Below are positions 56,723 to 64,000 of a DNA stretch of 64,000 nt, in pieces. Both the position numbers and the translations under genes were made by a program. The notes below the pieces were generated by a model. That model saw only the letters and a list, made by a program, of their open reading frames with translations, did no database searches and was not told where the DNA came from. The stretch covers positions 175,422,319 through 175,486,318 of the forward strand of contig CM061140.1 of NCBI GenBank assembly GCA_030789695.1, written 5' to 3'. The DNA comes from Scilla litardierei (Eukaryota > Streptophyta > Magnoliopsida > Asparagales > Asparagaceae). Position 1 is the stretch's first letter; each line of letters opens with the position of its first letter.

Positions 56723-58336
56723 ATGGCATACAACGCTTCATCCATGTCTCATGAAGAAGGTCTATCAACCGTTCGACCCCCGCTCTTCAACGGAACCAAC
56801 TACCCAAGTTGGAAGATCAGAATGATGATATACTTGGAGGGTCAAGACCTTTGGGACATCACGGAGTCGCCCTTTGAGAAGCCTATTACACCCGCGGCCT
56901 CAAGGACAAAGGCAGAGAATGACTCTATTAAATTCAATTCGAGGGCTATGAATGCATTCCATTGTGCCCTCACTCCGAATGAGTTCAACCGCATCTCTAT
57001 ATGTAAATCGGCCAACGAAATTTGGCATATCTTGGAGATTACTTTTGAAGGGACATCCAAGGTAAAGAAATCTAAACAAAGTGTGTTTAGATCTAAATAT
57101 GAAATGTTTAAGATGCAGGAAGGAGAAAGCATCTCAGGAATGTTCACAAGATTCACAGACATCATGAACGCTTTGGAAGGTCTTGGAAAAGTGATTTCTC
57201 AAGAGGATCGTGTAGAGAAGATCCTTGACTCACTTACATCTCAATGGGAGTCAAAGGCCAACAGGATTTTGGAGTCAAATGACATGTCCAAATACACCGT
57301 TGAGGAGTGCATTAGGAATCTCATGGCATATGAAGTAAAGCTTCAACATAAGAAAGAGATTCAACCAACGAAGCCCGAGAAGCAAAATGGGGTTGTATTC
57401 CATGCCGAGAAGGAGCCAATCGAGTGGAGAAAGAAATTCCTTCGGAAAGCTCTGAGTGAAGATGATGGAGAAGATGATGTTGGCAATGATGATTTCATCG
57501 AGCTTGCCAAGCAATTCAAGGCATTCCTCAAGGGAAAGTAAGGTAAATCTTTGTCAAAGTTTGCCTTCAAGTTTAATAATTCTATTTGTTTCAATTGTAG
57601 AGAAAAAGGCCATCTTTCTACGGAATGTCCTTCCAAGCCTGACAAAGAGACTTACCAAGGGAAAGGGAAGAAGCATTGGAAAGGCAAGTCTAAGTTCAAG
57701 AACCAAAAGAAGGGACTTGTCGGCACATTTGATGACTCCGATGAGGACTCATCAAGTGATGAAGAAGAGGATGACAAGGAGCAAGCTCACATGTGCTTCG
57801 CGGCTTTTGATGATTCTTTATCAATCTCCTCAAGATCAAGCGATGAAGAGGTAGATGCGTGGCTCAACTCCAACGAAGAAATGTGCTTCATGGCTAATGG
57901 AAAAGAGTTTTTGTCAAGCTCTAGCGAGGAGGAAAGCGATGAAGAAGAAGAGGAGGAGCCAAAACTACCATATGAGGAGCTTGAGTATCGTTTCAATGTG
58001 GCCTCCAACGTGTCAAATAAGTATATCGACGTATATGATAAATTGAAAGCAAAATTTAAGAATGCTATGAGTAGGGTGCATGCGTTAGAATCTACTAGTG
58101 TAAATAATAATGATGCTTTGCATGTTTGTGACACTAGTGAGAGAGACACACTTCTCTCTCAAGTTAAGGAATTGAGCATTTTCAATGATAAATTAGTAGC
58201 TCAAAAGCTTAGCTTAGAAACTCGCATTCAACAACTTATATCGAAATGCGAAGAGGAATTCCATAAGCTTATTAGCTTTGTTCATGCTAGGGATTCACTC
58301 CATGGTTTGCTTGAAACAACATCCGGCAAACCATAG
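56723..58336 (+). pseudogene. gag of the first Sirevirus-like element
   Basis: ATG 56723 opens a 272-codon frame of DUF4219/UBN2 copia gag (STVRPPLFNGTNYPSWKIRM, then FEGTSKVKKSK, then MFTRFTDIMNALEGLGK). An in-frame TAA at 57539-57541 interrupts it; the same frame resumes with the knuckle CFNCREKGHLSTEC (about 57587-57630), an acidic Ser/Asp/Glu stretch, and a coiled-coil region (about 58000-58270), ending at 58336. A further shift moves the tail (NHRGGLGY) to another frame near 58330. The two lesions leave it non-functional unless supplied by another copy. Gag would form particles. Confidence 0.85.
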
Positions 58337-58639
58337 AGGAGGTTTGGGATACACTTCAAAAGTGGTTGCCAAACCCACCTCTAATTCTCCTTTTGGTGCA
58401 AATTTAAGAAATATTGCAAATGCACCTAAGAAGAATCACCATATTTTCTTGTATTACAATAACACCAATAAGAAGCATGTAAATCACAAGGTGGTGAGGA
58501 AAAATGAAAATCATTTATTTTTTGCTAAGAAGCAAAATCCTCATTCTATGCATGCTAAGAAATTCTTTTCTACACATATGCATGCCACACCTCCCCTCTT
58601 GCAATGGCAAAACCCATGCGTAGGAAATCCTTGAGTTTA

Positions 58640-59819
58640 TGGATTCCCACTAAGTGTAGTGTGCAAGAGAGGGATAGATACATCAACTCTCTAGTTAGGG
58701 ATGTGATCATCTCATGTGATTACATTAGGAAATCAAACTCCTCTTGGGTTTGGTTCCCTAATGTTTAGGTTCCTCACACATATGCATATTGCATGTGTAT
58801 TGTGCTTAAATGTTTATTTTTAGCATACTCATTGTTTGTGTGTGTTTCATTATTTTGAAAATATTTTCAAATTTATTTTAGATGAAAATGTGGACCTTGA
58901 GGAATACATTGTTATACATGCAAGTTTTTTAATCATGTGTATGACAATGTGGGAGTTATTATATCTAATATGTTTAAAATATTTTAAAACATATTTTAAC
59001 TCTCATTCCGGATTGTTTTGTTTGGGATCATTGTTTCACAATTGGTGTCTTTTACAATTGGTTATTATTGGTCTCCAACTCAACCCCTTGGATATTGCCA
59101 ACATGTTTCATGTTATATTTTGTTTTGGCAATGTTATTGTGTATCAATGAAGCTTGATTTTTCCATATCTATTGCTTTGATACACTTTAGGGCACATGGC
59201 TCCAAGTATGATTAACAATTGGTAAAGAGGATTATCTTTCAAGATTCTTTTTCTACAATTGGTATTATCTCAATTGTTAGAGATCGTTTATCTCTTTCTT
59301 TACAATTGCTATTAGATACTAGAAGTCAAAAATTTGACCGTTTTTATGATCTAGGGGGAGCATGCGATAATGATTGATACCCACTAATTTTTACAAATTT
59401 GGTATCATACATCTTCTTATATTTTGCATATTGTCACATCTTTGATTAAGATGACAAGTAAGGATACTTTTGATGTCCACCTTTTTGAGGATGTCAAGGG
59501 TGAGAGATATATGCATTATGTAAAACATGTTTATCATACATATGCATTTTGGGAAGAGATATATATATCTATAGGAAGAGATGTGGGATTATGCAAACCA
59601 TTCATGTGTGCATGTTATATACTTATTGCAATTGGTTTATGTAATCCATGCCTATTATATGTTATCATGGCTTCTCATTATTTCATTTGGTACAATGAGT
59701 ATTTTCAATTGTGTATCTTATTTTACAATTGGTGCATATAAGTAGGGGAAGCTCATTAGCATTGTGCTTTATTTTCTTTATGTTTACATAATGTGTGTCA
59801 TCATCAAAAAGTGGGAAAT
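58640..59819 (+). other. Non-coding region in place of pol
   Basis: AT-rich, with at least six copies of ACAATTGG-like motifs (59037-59735). No reverse transcriptase, integrase or protease motif on either strand. Ends in the purine tract AAAAAGTGGGAAA. Confidence 0.6.
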
Positions 59820-60320
59820 TGTTGAGTATTGATATTTTATACCAATGTTATTTTGATGATGATCACAACATTATGTTGTTGCTAATGACTCTCTTCTTTT
59901 AGTCTCATAGTTAACATTTCAAGAATATCATTTTTGGAGACTAAACACTTGATGCAAGGATAGACATCAATTGGAGAAGGGCCAAAGCTTGGACTCAAGG
60001 GGTGCCAAAGCTTGGAGATGATGGGGAGCATTAAGACATCAAGATTGAAGGCATAGACTCTAAGGAAAGCAATGTAATCCATGTATTATTTCATTTATTG
60101 CTTTTCTCTATTTGAGTCTAGGTTTAGATGGTCTACTCTTTTATGTATATGCATTTAACCATCTTAGTGAGCCTTAGGATTATCATAGAATCCAACCCAA
60201 TAGGTTCATCTTGCCCAAAGACTCAATTCTGGCTCTCCAACAGTCACCTGATGAAGGTTTTACAGGTAACTGAGTGATTCCAGTCGTCTGTCGAACCTTC
60301 TACAGTCGACTACTATGCAC
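59820..60320 (+). repeat. Truncated 3' LTR of the first Sirevirus-like element
   Basis: Matches the start of 54923-56686 (TGTTGAGTATTGATATTTTATACC) and breaks off at 60320 within the CAGTCGACTG array, where the next element begins. Confidence 0.85.
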
Positions 60321-61974
60321 TGATGGAAATTGAATTCCACCCCAAGCGATTTTGATGATGAGCACACCAAATGAAGCTTAGTGTACTAACTACACTACGA
60401 CTAAGTGTGCAGGTTGTGCGACAAATGAAAAGCTTTATGCATACTCCAAGAAGCACAATCTACGCTCAAAGACAAGGACGAACGTTGCGAAGATCAAAGA
60501 TGAAGCTCAAAGCTCAAGTGGAACAGAAGCTCAAGTGAAGCTCACATCTACTCCATTAGTTGATCAAGCTTCCGAAGCCGTGTCCTAGTATATAATGAGT
60601 GTGTTGTGTCTTTCTTAGGGTTATGTTAAAGCCAATCGTATAGACAACACACACAAATGATTTCAAAAACATCTTAAATCATTTTCAAAAGTTATTGAGA
60701 GCTTTTTCTAGTCACTTTAAATTTTCGTAGTGAAACTCTACTACACCCTGGAGTTAACTACTTGATTGACTAGCAGTGTCTCAGAAGAAACTCCTCTGGG
60801 AGTCGACTACCAGCTGTCGAAATTTGACGTTTTTACTTGACTTTTGACATATCTTTAATTTAATTCTCCCATGATTTTCGGGACAAAAGTCAAATGAATT
60901 TGAAATTCAAATTCTCAGTTTTCTCCTATAAATAGAGGACCATTTTCTTTGAGAAAACACAACTCTTGAAATCAAATTCTCTTGTGCAAAACGCTCTAAA
61001 ATTCTCAGCTCTCGTTCTCTCTTAGCCAAATCAGTTTTTATTCTTGATCTTGTAATTTCTTTAAGATATTATTTTCTGAAGATCGAATTTTTATTTGGCT
61101 ATCTGTTTTCAAAATCCGTATTACTTAATCTCGAATTTTTATTTAAAAGGATTTTTGAAAAACATTTGATTCAGATCACAAAGACTTCATTCGTATCTTT
61201 GTGTGATCTAGAATCTTATTCTATCAAGCCACTAAAGCACGTAATTGTCTATTATTATTGGCTATAGAATTTGGATGCAAATCCAATCTCCACCAAATAA
61301 TTGTGATGAATTAGATATCGTTTTTTTCTTTGTGATTACCCTTTGGTGTAAGAGTGTTGTTGTTGGAAACCCTAGACAAGTCTAGGTATTGCGGTTGAAA
61401 ATCCTGGTTAAGGCTAGGTTGTTGGAAACCCTTACAAGTGACGTTAGGTAATTGTATTTGCTAAGGCAGATAGTGGAAATTTCGTACCGGATTGGTCGGG
61501 GACTGGACGTACCCAAGTTGTGGGGAACCAGGATAAAAATCCTTGTGTCTGCATTTGCTGATCTGTGATTGATTATCTTTGCAAGCAATTCCTATTTAAC
61601 TTGTAATTATTTCTTTGTTTAATATTCTTGTAACTCTTTTATAATATACTGCAAAGATCAGTTTTTGTATTTATACTTTTGTGTAAATTTTATATATCTT
61701 CATTAAGTATTTATCTATCTGAGCTGTGCTTAAATTCCCTCTAGGAGTCGACTACTGTTCATAGGGAGTCGACTACCAAAAGATACTTATCTCTGATTTG
61801 AATTGAAGATTTATTGAGTTGATTAAGAACCAAGCGTAGATCACTCTACTTGGTTTCTTAGGCAACATTAGAAGGCTTTGATTTGTGTTAATCTACTAAG
61901 AACGGAAAAGTTTATTTTATACAACATTATTCAACCCCCCTTCTAGTGTTGTTTGCCATTAACATGATCCAACA
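60321..61974 (+). repeat. 5' LTR of the second Sirevirus-like element
   Basis: TG...CA termini; 1654 bp; its right limit is fixed by the primer site two bases later. No second copy in the window. Confidence 0.75.
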
Positions 61975-62000
61975 CTTGGTATCAGAGCAAGGTCAAATCG

Positions 62001-63008
62001 ATGGCATCAACAAACGTCTGCAACACTCATACTCCTCCGATCTTCAACGGCAACTTTTATTCTCAATGGAGAAGGAGAATGGAGATCTTCTTAGAGGCAC
62101 AAGATCTGAAATACATGAGATCTCTCAGAGAACCATACGAGATCCCAACCATACCGCAAACTCAATGGAATCTTGATCAAGAGGAAGCCTACTTCAACAA
62201 CATAAAGGTAATGCATTTACTTTACACCGGATTAACTGATCAAATGCTAGACCTTGTAGAAAAGGCGGAAACCGCACATCCAATCTTGAACTTGTTGGAC
62301 GAAAGATTCGGTTCAAGATCAAATGAGATCCAAACACCCATAAAGATACCTCAAGCCAACGATGAAGAACTATGCATGATGGCTCGTCAGAACGACAAGA
62401 ACGGGGTAAGTGATTCTAGTTTCGATGAGGAAAATGAATTTGATATTGCAAGCGCATATGAAAATCTTTATAGAGAATATGAACTTTTGTCAAAGAAGCA
62501 CAAAACTCTAGACAAAAAGCACAAGACTCTGCATGAAGAACATGATAAACTCAAGAATGAATTTGACTCTCTTGGTAATGAACATGAGTCTCTAAAACTC
62601 TCTTGTAATGATAAAAAAGAATTGATCAACACGTATGATAAATTGATATGTGATCATGATGCTCTGAAATCTGAATATACTATGAATGTTTCCTTCTTGA
62701 ACGATAAACTCAATCTTCTCGCAAGTGATCTATCTTCTAGTAAGCTTAAACATGAGGAACTTGTTCTACGACTTGAAAAGGTTAAGAACAAACCAAATGT
62801 AAAAGCTATCATATCATGTATGTATGCATCCACCTCTAATGAAAAGATAGTTCAAAATATTGTTCATAAAAATGCGAGACAAAATACTCTTGTTTATAGC
62901 AAAAAGGCCAAGCATAATTATTATGATAAATCCTATCATGTTGCACACATCACACACATGGTTATAATAGTTCTGCTAACAAAACAATTTGGGTACCAAA
63001 ACATTTAA
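62001..63008 (+). pseudogene. gag of the second Sirevirus-like element
   Basis: 335 codons from ATG 62001. Copia gag head (TPPIFNGNFYSQWRRRMEIF, then DLVEKAETAHPILNLLDERF), then a long heptad-rich coiled coil from about residue 150 (repeats of KKHKTLDKKHKTLHEEHDKL) to residue 270. The capsid part is shorter than in the upstream element. The last ~15 residues are out of frame: the neighbouring frame reads TIWVPKHL at about 62978-63005, a typical Sirevirus gag motif, followed by another IWVP near 63080. So there is a frameshift near the end. No zinc knuckle was seen. Confidence 0.8.
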
Positions 63009-63266
63009 ACAAACATGAAAAGAATACTTATGTCTCCACCATGTTAGGAATTGTACATATGAAATCAAATTCAAATCAAATTTGGGTTCCTAATAAATGA
63101 CTCTCTCATATGTACATGCATTAGGGTACCCACATGCTTCATGTATATTCTTTTGATACCCAACATTTAAAACTGTACAAACAATAGAAATTTTTTTCCC
63201 TAACAAATCGGACCCAATCATAAGTGGTGTACCAAACGTGTCAAAATTATCTTCTTTCAGGACATG

Positions 63267-64000
63267 TGTAATGACCCCAAAATTCATATACGTGTATTAA
63301 TACGTATTCTTGGACGTATATATATGCGTATAAATTTTTGGGAGTCCTTGTGTATTTTATTTAATTTTGTCACGTTAAAATAATTATTTTAAAATAATTT
63401 GTTTGACATGATTTTATTAAATGAAATATATGGGTGGAATACTACTGTATTGCATGTGTATTAAGTGTGTATAATTATTTTCCTAAAAGACAAATCCTAA
63501 TTTTACCTAAGTGACACCTCACCCTTTGATGTGTCAATAGCTCCTTGATCCTTACCTAACCCAAGGCTTGGTGGCATGCTTAGAGGATTTTAGGGAGATG
63601 AGGTGGCTACTCTAGGAATTAGAGAGTGTTTTATTCACTCACTCTCTTCCCAAAGATCAAACCGAATTCATCCCTTCTCGTTGCTCTCTCTTAGACATTA
63701 GGGGGACTGAGCACCCATAGGGCTACGTCGCCCTCACTCTGCATACTCCTGTAGCATCCCTGTCGTCATTTGGGTTCTGTTGCTTATTCTGGGAGCTTGT
63801 GAAGGAGAAGAGAAGGAGAAGGAGAAGGATTTGAAGGAGGAGGAGCCATAGGGATTTGGGCTACCCCCTTGTCTCTCATCACCCCTAAGGTAGGATTCCA
63901 TCTCCAACTAGTATTAGAGTTGTATGCTTAGTTTCATGGTTGTTGTTGTTGTGGTTTTACCTTTTCTTATGTTAATCCTGAGTTTTGTATGGTTGTGTGC
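63267..64000 (+). mobile_element. Start of a Ty3-gypsy LTR (runs off the window)
   Basis: TGTAATGACCCCAAAATTC is a typical opening of plant Tekay/Del LTRs, similar in style to the TGTAACG starts at 2504 and 11851. A GGAGAAGAGAAGG purine repeat lies at 63800-63840. No internal domain is visible before the end. Confidence 0.6.

Larger units (their letters stand above)
54923..60320 (+). mobile_element. Copia element with gag only (Sirevirus-like), in LCBK1 intron
   Basis: 5' LTR 54923-56686 (TGTTGAGTATTG...GATCCTTACA), primer site TTGGTATCAGAGCG at 56688, gag from 56723, and a 3' LTR start at 59820 after AAAAAGTGGGAAAT. The 3' LTR is cut at about 60320 by another element. About 1 kb of non-coding DNA replaces pol: no protease, integrase or reverse transcriptase is present. 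The LTR copies differ by several percent plus a 16-bp gap, so it is older than the nest elements. Long LTRs and an acidic, coiled gag suggest Sirevirus kinship (inference). Confidence 0.85.
60321..63266 (+). mobile_element. Second Sirevirus-like copia element (partial)
   Basis: Inserted in the previous element's 3' LTR. 5' LTR 60321-61974 (TGATGGAAATTG...GATCCAACA), primer site TTGGTATCAGAGC at 61976, gag from 62001. At 63267 a gypsy-type LTR begins, so the rest lies beyond the window or is lost. The LTR contains several GGAGTCGACTAC sites (60792, 61744, 61768). Confidence 0.8.

Overview
This window is plant nuclear DNA, dominated by transposable elements. It holds spliced genes with GT-AG introns, Ty1-copia and Ty3-gypsy LTR retrotransposons primed by tRNA, hAT transposons, and long AT-rich intergenic stretches with microsatellites. 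A monocot is the best guess (inference): the NIP gene has GC-rich third codon positions and an N-terminal block resembling monocot NIP boron channels. No bacterial, organellar or CRISPR sequence was seen.

Layout. 1-6690: intergenic DNA with a decayed Ty3-like element (LTRs near 1799 and 4843) that was invaded by a 1.8-kb solo LTR. 6691-7313: a MITE. 7464-30364: a four-level nest. A small hAT-like element (8-bp target duplication) contains a minus-strand copia element with 113-bp LTRs (5-bp duplication). That contains a plus-strand copia element with 607-bp LTRs (5-bp duplication), which contains a plus-strand chromovirus-type gypsy element. The gypsy element carries two intron-like interruptions in its polyprotein and a truncated 3' LTR. 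31428-31921: a hAT MITE whose right end is duplicated.

32389-36976: a complete four-exon gene for a NIP5;1-type boric acid channel. Its long 5' leader contains the minimal uORF AUG-UAA, the element known in Arabidopsis NIP5;1 to sense boron. 37462-45089: an apparently intact autonomous hAT transposon with a five-exon, 738-residue transposase on the minus strand, matching terminal inverted repeats and a perfect 8-bp target duplication. 45098-52850: intergenic DNA and probable far-upstream leader. 52851-53792: the first two coding exons of a sphingoid long-chain-base kinase (LCBK1). The next intron runs off the window and is filled with stacked retroelements: two copia elements of Sirevirus style in which only gag is visible (54923-60320 and 60321-63266), then the start of another gypsy LTR at 63267.

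Functionally there are two ordinary host genes, a boron channel and a sphingolipid kinase on the same strand, separated and interrupted by mobile DNA. The points most worth follow-up are the AUG-stop leader of the channel, the gypsy element with introns, the intact hAT, the decayed copia with identical LTRs, and the 507-bp tandem duplication across an intron/LTR junction.
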